Below, piece after piece: positions 36,721 through 43,875 of a stretch of DNA of 43,875 nucleotides. The translations under genes were made by a program, and so were the position numbers. The DNA is taken from positions 1-43,875 of the forward strand of contig NW_026970819.1 of NCBI RefSeq assembly GCF_963678635.1, written 5' to 3'. The notes under the pieces are model-generated. The model had not been told where the DNA came from and ran no database searches. It saw only the letters and a program-made list of their open reading frames with translations. The stretch comes from Symsagittifera roscoffensis. Lineage: Eukaryota; Xenacoelomorpha; Acoela; Convolutidae. Every line of letters begins with the position of its first letter. Position 1 is the first letter of the stretch.

Positions 36721-37135
36721 CAATCACGGCCTTCCACTTTGCTCCTCAATTGATGAGGCACGGAGTTCTTCGAAACCGTACCAGACAGTTTTCAATGGAA
36801 TCCTGAAGTTTTTCTAATTGCCCATTGATAAAGATGAGATGGATTTGCTCGACTGCAGGATCTGAAAAAAAATTACATTCGTCGAACTGATACTTGAACA
36901 TGTACTGATGGGATCACAGAGAGACCAAATGTCTGCCAAATTAAACATGGTGAAACATGACCACGGTGACAGCTCATCTAAGCAATATCAAAAGACAAAG
37001 CTGTACCTGAACTCTGCGTTCGTTGTCGTTGTTGTGCACTTTTTTCGACAGACAAGAGAAAAAAATTCAGATGGTGTAACATATTTTGAAATCAGTAAAC
37101 TGCCCCGCGTTTCATGGAAACGGATGAGTTATTGA
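36713..37135 (+). pseudogene. Decayed coding region, second part (unrecognised)
   Basis: One frame starting with the ATG at 36713 is protein-like over 140 codons, interrupted only by a TAA near 36815 and a TGA near 36862. The last 75 codons (36908-37135) are fully open from an ATG. Text includes NHGLPLCSSIDEARSSS, MVKHDHGDSSSKQYQK and VSWKRMSY. One stop every ~50 codons is fewer than expected by chance in such AT-rich DNA. I infer a pseudogene in the same decayed cluster as 37242-37816. The function is unknown. Confidence 0.45.
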
Positions 37136-37241
37136 ACGAATCTTGACAAAAACCACCAGTTTTGCCCAGGTTTCTCCCATAAGTGCCGGGAGCTACTAGC
37201 GCCTTCCAGCTGAATCGAAGAAACGAAACTAAGTTTTGACT

Positions 37242-37560
37242 AATATTGATACACAAGAAGACAACTAATGTTTCGCGTATTGTTTTAAAGCAGCTTAAAA
37301 CATAAAGTTCAATTTGGCTTTCTACGATTTGTATATTCAATACTCTAACGAAAACAAAATTCAGACCTACAACTTGGACAGTGAGAAAGTGGAGGACAAA
37401 ACTTAAGGAGACTTCAACACGCCAATAAACATTTTGGAAACGGACGATTTGAACGACCAAGCAATGTTTAGATAAATTTCTTCCGGTAAGTTTGGCTAGT
37501 CGTGTTTTTGAAAGTGTGCGATACCCAATAATAAGTAACGCTGATGCAAAAAAATAAATT
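37242..37560 (+). pseudogene. Decayed coding region, third part (unrecognised)
   Basis: The frame beginning AATATTGATACACAA is protein-like to ~37477 with three in-frame TAA codons. It includes FNLAFYDLYIQYSNENK and FNTPINILETDDLNDQA. A shift of frame near 37470 then gives DKFLPVSLASRVFESVRY and PIISNADAKK before another TAA. The whole is soluble-protein-like and could be a structural protein of the same extinct element, but I do not recognise it. The minus strand of this stretch is open for 172 codons (37092-37610), with the Val/Leu/Phe-rich composition typical of an antisense frame. I judge the plus strand to be the real one, without certainty. Confidence 0.4.
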
Positions 37561-37633
37561 ATATGTCTTCTGACAAGAAAGAATATATTCGTTGAATCTG
37601 AATGAAACAAAAAAAAACATATATATTTTTTGA

Positions 37634-37816
37634 TACGTTCCTGGAGAACTGCTGCGTATGCTTGTCTGTGATTTTGTCATGCACCTTCTTCAATTCTCCG
37701 ACGGATCAAAGTACCACTATGTTATTTTAAATGACCTCGTGAAGCTGGTAGAACCCTTCGTGGGTCGTGATCCGAGTACGAACCAGCACAATAACAGGCA
37801 GTGGGAAATAATTTGA
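37634..37816 (+). pseudogene. Short remnant resembling viral protein-primed DNA polymerase B
   Basis: This is an open frame of 60 codons, with an internal ATG at 37679, ending TGA at 37814-37816. The stretch VMHLLQFSDGSKYHYVILND, followed by LVKLVEPF, matches a pattern I know from the region ahead of the polymerase core in Maverick/adinto-type PolB proteins: an H-LL strand, a short turn, then (K/S)HYV-hI-DL-L. The cysteine-rich segment that usually follows is not visible, and only about 30 residues carry the resemblance. After the stop the frame continues (SRKKILLHWSIKL) to 37959. The neighbourhood of packaging-ATPase remnants supports the reading. Alternative: a chance match in another protein. 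Confidence 0.35.
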
Positions 37817-37959
37817 AATGTGGGCAAGCAGTTCCAAAGTTGTTCAGAAAACATTATTTACTTTTCTTTCGGTCAGAACCTAAGTAGAAAAAAGATACTA
37901 CTACACTGGTCGATCAAACTAGCAACCCAGAAAGCAGTGAATGCAATTCACCTCTGATT

Positions 37960-38587
37960 AGAAGCAAAAAAACAAGCTTTCATGCTAAATGAATTGAATT
38001 TGTTGGTTTTTGTTTGCGTTTTTGTATAAATAAATACCGCGTGTTTATGATTTTGTGAAACTGATTGCCCAGACTGTTCAAAAAAAAAAACTAAAGTTGT
38101 CTCTTAATCCCCACATTGAAAAAGTGAAATAAAAGGTGAAGGAGTCAAAAATATAAGAAATTTATGCTCTCAACATATCAGACTATTAATAGTTGAGTAA
38201 TCACAATGACGATAGAAAGTTTACAAGCTATATTTTGATTTTTTTAAACGGCCTTTAGGCAAAAAAAAATAAATCTGTAAGGAAACCAGCATTCTGCAGT
38301 TGTATTTGATAAATCATTACGAAGCTATCCTCAACATATTGGCGTTAAGTTTTGGAGAACTAATCAACGATCCTGGTAATCTCTGGAAAATATTAAAATA
38401 CTAATTTCCCGGTTTTTTCACAATTAAGTTTTTTCACTAAATTAAATGATATGCCGCGACCCATGGTTAGCTTTTTAAGGATCACCCGTTATTAGTATTT
38501 TACTGAAGTACTGTGACAAAAACTCAAAACTATCTCTGAGCAAAAAAATCAAAATTTGTATAAGTTCTACCAGACGTTGTATACAAA
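37960..38587. other. AT-rich DNA, no gene seen
   Basis: No protein-like frame on either strand holds more than about 30 codons. No repeat was recognised. Confidence 0.45.
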
Positions 38588-38590
38588 ATA

Positions 38591-39589
38591 TCAATTTGTA
38601 GAACCTTCCACAATTTGTGTGAAAAGTTCTTTCATTTTTGCTAGCTTCGTCATTAACTTGTTGAGGACAACCTCTTCAATATTTATGGCTGATCCAGATC
38701 TCTTACTAATTTTGTATTTGATGGCTACATGGCCTGCAAAGTTATCAAGTTGTTTGGAAACTTGTTTGACGTTGGTCAGCAATTCTATGAAGTCAAACAG
38801 GTCGTCAATATTTCTAATGTAGGTGTGCGAACAGTGAATTTTTTCATGTATTGTCTGCTGTTTTTTCTCTATGAGAGCTAGTACCCCATTAAATTGATCG
38901 TGATTGAGTTTTTCTAAATCCTGACTTGTTCGGTCTGGCTGGATGTTTTTTCTGATATCAATCAACACCTCGTCCATTTTCGTCTTCGTTTTCCTCAATT
39001 CGTAGATGATAGCCTCTTTCGGCTTGAGTTGTTCAATAAGATCCCGTTTTCTTATTTTGATTGCCCATTTGTTTTCTAAATAACACACTTCGCATAATTG
39101 CTAGCCTTAACATAGCGTACGATTCACCGAAGTTCATTTTTTTTGATAAGAAAACCCAAGTTCTCTTATATTTAGCTTTTTCTAATTCTGTAGCCCAATG
39201 AAATTAAAGCTGCAGGCTTTAGTAGCATCATCATAAAACTTTTGCTGCTTCTCTATAAAAACTTCAATAGCATCAATTTTAGAATAAAGAGAGAAATCAT
39301 TTAGTTGAATACTTTCAGATACATACTTAGAGCATTTCAAATATTTCATCAATTACGCAAATTCTAGTTGAAAAAAGAAAACGATCAGATCTTTAAAAAC
39401 GATAAATGTTTTTTTTTAGTTTTCAAATTTTTACAAAGCTCTTGGAAATTGCCTTTGTATTTCAGATTCAAATACTCAAGGCAGGCAGATTTTCTTATTT
39501 CTGAGCTTAATAAAAACTAATGATTTATCATTTTTGAGAGCGAATTGGACAAATTTCCTGGTTAGATTTAGTCGGCGCATTTTATCCAT
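38591..39589 (-). pseudogene. Helical protein gene on minus strand, frame-broken, unrecognised
   Basis: On the minus strand, coding-like text starts at the ATG at 39589 (MDKMRRLNLTRKFVQFAL). It is thrown out of frame near 39480 by a CTGCCTGC duplication and continues as CLEYLNLKYKGNFQELCKN. It then resumes with an ATG at 39349 (MKYLKCSKYVSESIQLND), shifts again near 39180 (ELEKAKYKRTWVFLSKKMN) and ends in a clean 165-codon frame, 39088-38591. That last frame is rich in Lys/Glu/Ile/Leu with coiled-coil-like heptads (KTKTKMDEVLIDIRKNI, LNKLMTKLAKMKELFTQIV). Its apparent first codon is GTG, so it is an internal part. The breaks could be unrecognised short introns, but I find no good GT-AG pairs that restore the frame. 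No domain is recognised. Confidence 0.55.
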
Positions 39590-39909
39590 ACGAAATACTC
39601 TTATAACTTTTATGACAAATGAAAAATTGAGTACAAACACCAAAAAAAATTTTAAGGATTAACTCAAATTCACCTAGACATAAAATTTATAAGAAAACTG
39701 CTGTCTTGTTCGGGCAATTTTTTGAAAGAGAAAATATAAATTAGATTTTGTGCAAGGCAACATTGACATTTCTGCAATGTTCATTTGTTTTTTTAATGTT
39801 GTTATTCATACACTGATGATAGAAGTACTTCTCAAGGTTGTTACGCTGAAAAAAGTTTTTTCCTTAGACTGGGTTGTGGAGATTTACTAACATCATTTTT
39901 GGCGCTTTA
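39590..39909. other. Divergent spacer between minus- and plus-strand coding remnants
   Basis: About 320 bp of AT-rich DNA separates the minus-strand start at 39589 from the plus-strand frame that opens at ~39910. It could have held divergent promoters. I see no specific element. Confidence 0.35.
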
Positions 39910-40180
39910 AATTAGTACTCAATACGGATCAAATTTTGATTTTAAAATCAAAAACAATTTGGTCAAATTATTTTCCAATGGGATCATCATTCCCAATCTT
40001 TCATCATTTCAAAAAGATAGCGAAGTATTTGACTATTTCTTGGAGGACTTAACGCCAACAATCCAAAACATTGAACTAGCTTATCTCAAAAAAAGTGTTG
40101 AGATTTATCATTTGAAAAAATCCCAGGAGAGAAAAACTCTTCCACTTAACAATGAAACAATGATGGAGGTTCAGCAGTAA
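39910..40180 (+). CDS. Probable exon 1 of an unrecognised gene (partial)
   Basis: The frame opens near 39914 (QYGSNFDFKIKNNLVKLFSN) and runs about 88 codons to the TAA at 40178-40180. It reads as a real protein: GIIIPNLSSF, then an acidic-aromatic stretch EVFDYFLEDLTPTIQNIELA, then a basic amphipathic helix YLKKSVEIYHLKKSQERK. There is no ATG at the opening; the usual-looking start is TTG, so the true start is not identified. The end may be a splice at ATGGAG/GTTCAG just before the stop, because another exon-like block follows at 40236 in a compatible phase. The gene may be a pseudogene. Confidence 0.45.
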
Positions 40181-40235
40181 ATCAACAATTAGAAACACCA
40201 TTTCTACAAATAAAAAATCTTAAACTTTTTTCTAG

Positions 40236-40329
40236 CCGCAAAAAGAGTTTGGTGTTGTTCTTGGAGCCATGAACTGTTATTTTTTTGAAGCGACAGTTGT
40301 TACGCAAACAAAACTCAGTCAAGAAAAAG
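40236..40329 (+). CDS. Probable internal exon 2 of the same gene
   Basis: A TTTTTTCTAG acceptor precedes a 94-nt open block reading PQKEFGVVLGAMNCYFFEAT and then VVTQTKLSQEK. It ends at AAAAG/GTAATTG, a good donor. The block is too short to stand alone and reads as a spliced exon. Confidence 0.45.
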
Positions 40330-40416
40330 GTAATTGAATGAAAAATAACATTAAAAAAATGATGCCAAAAAAAGAGCTGTTTTACTATCAAAACTTCCTA
40401 CTGTATTATAATTTAG

Positions 40417-40570
40417 TTTGAAAAACACTTTCTCTGAAGCTGGAGAGAAGCTGCAAAGAGAATTGAAAAAAATCGGATTTGGAACCGTGATTTATCATTG
40501 TTGCTCAAAGCTTTTAAAGCATTTTTCTGAAGGAGAAAAGCTTAAGCTATTTTATGTTCTCACCAATTAA
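40417..40570 (+). CDS. Probable terminal exon 3 of the same gene
   Basis: After an ATAATTTAG acceptor, a 50-codon open block reads NTFSEAGEKLQRELKKIGFG, then TVIYHCCSKLLKHFSEGEKL, and ends KLFYVLTN with a TAA at 40568-40570. It is clearly protein-like. The phase left by the exon 2 donor (one base) and that needed here (two bases) do not match. So either a different junction is used or a one-base indel has broken the gene. No family is recognised. Confidence 0.45.
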
Positions 40571-41219
40571 GTTCTCTGGCTCCACGAACGTTAGGCTCTC
40601 TTCTAAACATAAGTACAGTATGTTAAACGTTAAATGGTCTCTGATTTACTGTTATTTTGTTATTTTCACCCAAAAATTTGTTATTTTCAACCAGGGTGAA
40701 AAAATATCACGATAAGGTGTATCATGTATTTGAGAAATTGATAATATGACTGGTGCCAAAACTATTTATATGTCAATACATTTCTTTGTATTGTCTTGTT
40801 CGCAAATGTGATTATGTTGTGTAATTTTTTAAAATATAACTCACCTTCAATATTGTTTGGGCGTACGCCACCCACCAGCTCGGAAGAGCTATCAGAATCT
40901 AAACAAAAACATCTGGTGTACTTAGGAAAGACGCCCTAGACCTTTGACGTTATCACAATTATCTGAGGTAAGCTGACACATAAACCAAAATGCTTAGACT
41001 TACATGCTCGAAAAATCAGTTTATTAATAAAAAACTTTGGCAACACTCAGCTATTTTTCAGCCACTATTTAAACTTCAAATGACTAAATGAGCATGTGAA
41101 ATCAAGCAATTGTTTCCACTTGACTGATTTCAACTTCTGTTTTTTTAACCGTCAATTACCGATCGCTATCCATCCATTTGTTTTGTGAAAAAATTTGGCT
41201 ATTTTTCTTTTCCCAAGAC
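40571..41219. other. AT-rich intergenic DNA
   Basis: I see no supported gene here. A short TTGTTATTTTCACCCAAAAA-type near-duplication lies around 40651-40700. Confidence 0.4.
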
Positions 41220-41520
41220 AAAAATACTCCATTATAATCCATTACAGTTGTACAACTCAGACCGCGAAATCAATTATTTTGCCATTCTAATCGATTGTTT
41301 TTGAAAAAAAAGAAGCCATTACAATCCATAATTTTTGGCACTGAATTCGATTATTTTTGCCAAGTTGATCCATTATAATCGATTATTTTTCCAAAAAAAA
41401 ATCCTAAAACTCTATTATAATTGATTTTTTTTCTGCAACAAAAATCCATTATAATCCATCATAATTGATTATAATGCATTAAAATTTTTGAACTGAATTC
41501 GATTATTTTATGCAGAATTT
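41220..41520. repeat. Degenerate TAATC/ATTATAATC repeat block, left part
   Basis: Imperfect copies of CCATTATAATC and TAATCGATTATTTTTGCCA follow each other in both orientations, interrupted by poly-A and poly-T. The same motifs return at ~42030-42185. The block looks like a decayed satellite or the arms of an old inverted-repeat element. It is non-coding. Confidence 0.75.
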
Positions 41521-41605
41521 TTGCAAGTTTTGCAGGAAATTTACAAAAAGTATGCCATGTCTTTTTCTAAATGCCACGTCTAACATCATCCCCTCGAGTA
41601 ATTTT

Positions 41606-41885
41606 TAACTCCCCCCAATTAGAGAGGAGGGTTTGAACTGGGGCGTGGGGGGTGTCAAACCAAAACCCCTCCTTCAAAGTCTACCAATAAATAGGCGAAT
41701 GACATTTGTTGTCTGGGATTAATTAAACTGAGGGCGGTGGGGGGAGTTAGAGTAAACTGGGGGGCAGGGGGGGGGGGGGGGGGGTAACAAAGTAAACTGG
41801 GAAAGTGGAAGTAAACTGGGGGAGTTGGTAAACAAAGAGGGGGAGGTAATATGCGGGGGGGGGGGGTAAAACAAAGTAAAAAACC
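41606..41885 (+). repeat. G-tract repeat block
   Basis: This holds runs of G, including 18 at 41767-41784 and 12 at 41855-41866, with GTAAACTGGGG repeated several times between them. TAACTCCCCCC at 41606-41616 is the complement of GGGGGGAGTTA at 41739-41749, so the left half can fold. Several G-quadruplexes are possible on the plus strand. Proline-rich antisense frames here are by-products. The exact G counts may be affected by sequencing error. Confidence 0.85.
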
Positions 41886-42029
41886 GTTCACACCCCAATA
41901 TATTAAAATTATATATACATCTTAATGTGAAATGTAACATTTTATAAAACGTTCTATGTAGCATCTGCATTAAACAGGAAATGAGATAAATTTGAAAAAA
42001 AAGTGGTAAATTTCACAAAAAACCTCTCG

Positions 42030-42185
42030 AAAAAATCAATTATATTCAATTATAACCGATTATAATGGATTATTTTGGCATTAAAAAATTAGGATTATAA
42101 TTCATTTTTAATGGACTTAAATCAATTTTTTTTTCTAGTTTTATAGATACTGACCATGTTATGGCAATATAATCAATTATGATCC
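42030..42185. repeat. Degenerate TAATC/ATTATAATC repeat block, right part
   Basis: ATCAATTATATTCAATTATAAC, CGATTATAATGGATTATTTTGG and ATAATCAATTATGATCC continue the motif family of 41220-41520, on the other side of the G-tract and partly in inverted orientation. Confidence 0.7.
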
Positions 42186-42634
42186 GTGGGCTCTCGGTGC
42201 GGGTAGGAACTTACTTGTTGCCCCTCGTGTGATAGGCTCCTGACTCATTTTGGTAAATCTGAAAAATGTAAAAATAAACAAAAGAACTGTAAAAATCTTA
42301 GAGAATACTCGCTCAAATCTCAACACTATTTCTCAGAAACCGTTATGCTTGCTGTAAGTTAGAATGCTACGCCGTGCGATACAGAACCACGTGCAAACTA
42401 TTTTATTTTGTGATTTTTATCGTTATTTTAACCTCGTCGAGAACTGCGGTATTGCTGAAGAAATATTTTCTGCTTCTTTTTTTTACGTTTGCTTTGGTTT
42501 TAATTGCTTCTATTTATATTTCTTGTCGACGAAATGGGTTATGATTGTTGCAATTGAAAACAAACTAAAAATTGTTTTGATGTCAAAGTTAAATTTTAAC
42601 AAAAGTAATTCAGCTAGTTTTCAAACAAACTTTA

Positions 42635-43117
42635 ATGGAAAGCATCGAAGACACTTTGAATGATATCTGCAAGTTTCTCTCAGATCCCATTATTAAGAGC
42701 TCGGATAACTCTGGTCGCATTTTGGTAATAACAGATTTCATTCGAAAAGTTCAAGAGCAAATCAAACATTCACCGGAGATTTTAGTCAACAAAGAAATTT
42801 CAACAGTTATCGACAATTTAAAGGGGCATCTGAGAACACTTGAATATGCATATGTTCTTGGTGCGAGGAAGAATGTGGTTCTCGAAAAAGACCTCGATGA
42901 CCTCATAGAAATTACAAACCATATTTCGTCACAATTACCTTCTGAAATCACTGGTCCCACAGCCAAGAGCCCAGCTGTAGTCAAACAGTCAACCTTCTAC
43001 GATATAGACACACTTTATTCAACATCAACCTTCAACAAAAACATGTTTGTTACTTTTTGTTTCAAAAATACCAAATTGAGGGTTCAAATGTCATTGTATG
43101 TGGAGTTTTTGAAATGA
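42635..43117 (+). CDS. Intact 160-codon ORF, helical protein, unrecognised
   Basis: This is the best intact coding candidate in the window. The ATG at 42635 lies in a favourable A-rich context (CTTTAATGGAA), and the frame is open to a TGA at 43115-43117. The first ~100 residues look alpha-helical and charged: MESIEDTLNDICKFLSDPI, FIRKVQEQIKHSPEILVNKE, VVLEKDLDDLIEITNHISSQ. A Pro/Thr/Ser stretch (SEITGPTAKSPAVV) follows, then a less ordered tail. No signal peptide, membrane segment or known domain is seen. The tail after ~43000 may be intronic if the gene is spliced. A partial second copy of its N-terminus lies at ~43249-43374. The role is unknown. It may be a host gene or part of the same invading element. 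Confidence 0.55.
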   Translation: MESIEDTLNDICKFLSDPIIKSSDNSGRILVITDFIRKVQEQIKHSPEILVNKEISTVIDNLKGHLRTLEYAYVLGARKNVVLEKDLDDLIEITNHISSQLPSEITGPTAKSPAVVKQSTFYDIDTLYSTSTFNKNMFVTFCFKNTKLRVQMSLYVEFLK

Positions 43118-43248
43118 TAGGAAGTTTAACGGGCATGTTTCCCACCAAATAACATTAGCTCTGTCTGGTTTGGGTTTTAAAAATAATTGAGCTTTTCAAA
43201 TAGAATCGAAAATCGATTTGTTTTCTATATAGTTAAAGAATACAATTG

Positions 43249-43374
43249 GATGAAGACATTCGTTTTGAAGCATCAACAAATATCAGAGACACTTTGGACT
43301 TGATCTTTCAAAAACAGAGACATCTACATTCGGACAATAAAACTGTTTTATTATGTTTTGTTACGCTAACTTAA
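43249..43374 (+). pseudogene. Partial paralogue of the 42635 ORF N-terminus
   Basis: An open block reads DEDIRFEASTNIRDTLDLIF and then QKQRHLHSDNKT, ending in TAA at 43372-43374. Its core IRDTLDLI...L..SDN parallels IEDTLNDI...L..SDN in the 42635 ORF. At DNA level, ATCAGAGACACTTTGGACTTGAT compares with ATCGAAGACACTTTGAATGATAT. An upstream TAA at 43234 and possible acceptors (TATATAG, TTAAAG) leave the 5' edge open. The MITE target duplication begins at the next base (43375). It could be an exon or a decayed duplicate. Confidence 0.4.
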
Positions 43375-43382
43375 CTAAATTC

Positions 43383-43580
43383 GGCTCTTTTTCTTTTCCC
43401 TTCCCCACCTGCAATTTTTTACTTGTAAAGTTTTAGTTCGCATTTTCCGATCGTTATGAAAATTGACATGCGGACTAATTAGGCTGCGCCAAACATATAT
43501 TGGTGGTCAAAAATGACCTTGTAAAATGACTTGTTACACCATAAAATTGATAGTCATGTGAGGTGGGGGGAGATAGCGCC
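43383..43580 (+). mobile_element. MITE copy 2 (perfect 8-bp TSD)
   Basis: This is a 198-bp element starting GGCTCTTTTTCTTTTCCC and ending GGGGGGAGATAGCGCC. It is flanked by an exact CTAAATTC duplication at 43375-43382 and 43581-43588. It is homologous along its whole length to MITE copy 1 at 230-426, in the opposite orientation. Shared blocks include the polypyrimidine end, CCTGCAA...TTTTTAC, GATCGTTATGAAAA / GATTGCTATGAAAA and GTGAGGTGGGGGGA. It is non-coding and non-autonomous. The perfect duplication fixes the element's limits beyond reasonable doubt. Confidence 0.92.
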
Positions 43581-43588
43581 CTAAATTC

Positions 43589-43827
43589 TGGAATAACACC
43601 TTAAAAAATGGACATTGGTTTCTTTTCCATTTTGTTCCACTTTTAATCGAGTGGCTCAACTACTTTAAATTCAATGCAGATTCAAAAAAAGCGGATGATT
43701 TCAATTGAACGAACTGTTTTTTTTTTTCGTTTTAATAAATGAAACCATACAGTGTGTCTGTTCTGTGATGATGTACTAGGTATCTTTCTCTTTTCTTTTT
43801 TGATTTATCGATATTCAAACGTTTCAG
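43589..43827. other. AT-rich DNA right of MITE copy 2
   Basis: I see no gene here. TTTCTCTTTTCTTTTTTGA and then GATATTCAAACGTTTCAG at its end form a plausible polypyrimidine tract and 3' splice site. Confidence 0.35.
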
Positions 43828-43875
43828 AGATGAGTTCAGCGAACCAAAAGATGCAGAGCCATTAAAAGGTTGCGA
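43828..43875 (+). CDS. Possible exon start running off the window
   Basis: After the splice-like ACGTTTCAG, a frame reads DEFSEPKDAEPLKGC without stops to the window edge. It is only 16 codons, so it is merely suggestive. An alternative frame from the ATG at 43831 stops after 11 codons. Confidence 0.22.

Noticed and set aside
37092-37610. 172-codon minus-strand ORF, the longest open frame in the window
   Set aside because: Its composition (Val, Leu, Phe, Ser) is what the antisense of an Asn/Asp/Glu/Lys-rich coding strand gives. The plus strand reads as soluble protein, so I prefer a decayed plus-strand gene. Not fully excluded.
41655-41970. Proline-rich minus-strand ORFs
   Set aside because: They are antisense of poly-G tracts.
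42364-42663. 99-codon plus-strand ORF overlapping the start of the 42635 ORF
   Set aside because: It is hydrophobic, irregular and T-rich in composition. It overlaps the better 42635 ORF in another frame.

Overview
The window looks like nuclear DNA of an invertebrate animal. It is AT-rich, its few coding stretches are short and split, GT-AG-type splice signals and GA/CT microsatellites are present, and there are MITEs and foldback DNA. I saw no prokaryotic operons, rRNA or tRNA. I cannot name the species.

Layout. (1) 1-5.8 kb: AT-rich DNA with no convincing gene, one ~197 bp MITE with an 8-bp target duplication (230-426), a 389-bp direct tandem duplication (4251-5049) and one possible minus-strand exon near 4 kb. 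(2) 5.83-34.8 kb: a head-to-tail array of about 15 decayed copies of one multi-segment, gene-like unit, with one unit-sized inversion at 28.4-30.3 kb. An older class of units is ~2.48 kb long. A younger, more uniform class is ~1.65 kb long and lacks the central third. The recognisable part is the 3' end of each unit: the remains of an FtsK/HerA-type (A32-like) packaging ATPase of the sort carried by Maverick/adinto-type DNA viruses and found in many invertebrate genomes. Motifs seen are a Walker A remnant in two or three units, an FDDTCEE-type Walker B in about a dozen, then SRTIDLN and LFKSPCDIQQ. No unit is intact. (3) 35.3-35.9 kb: a 573-bp nearly perfect palindrome. (4) 36.4-37.9 kb: decayed plus-strand reading frames, including a short stretch that resembles the N-terminal part of viral protein-primed DNA polymerase B. 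(5) 38.6-43.4 kb: fragments of small, helical, unrecognised proteins on both strands (38591-39589 minus; 39910-40570 plus, probably spliced; 42635-43117 plus, the best intact ORF), with a second partial copy of the last at ~43.25 kb. A block of TAATC/ATTA-rich repeats around a G-tract (41.2-42.2 kb) lies among them. (6) A second copy of the MITE, in opposite orientation, ends the window at 43383-43580.

Interpretation (inference). This appears to be a graveyard of a virus-like or Maverick-like insertion. One segment, already non-coding, was amplified in tandem, first as ~2.5 kb units. A deletion derivative then acquired a small templated hairpin and spread as ~1.65 kb units, with a later inversion and local chimeras. 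The genes do not work together as a pathway. Apart from the 42635-43117 ORF, and perhaps the 39.9-40.6 kb fragments, nothing here looks functional.
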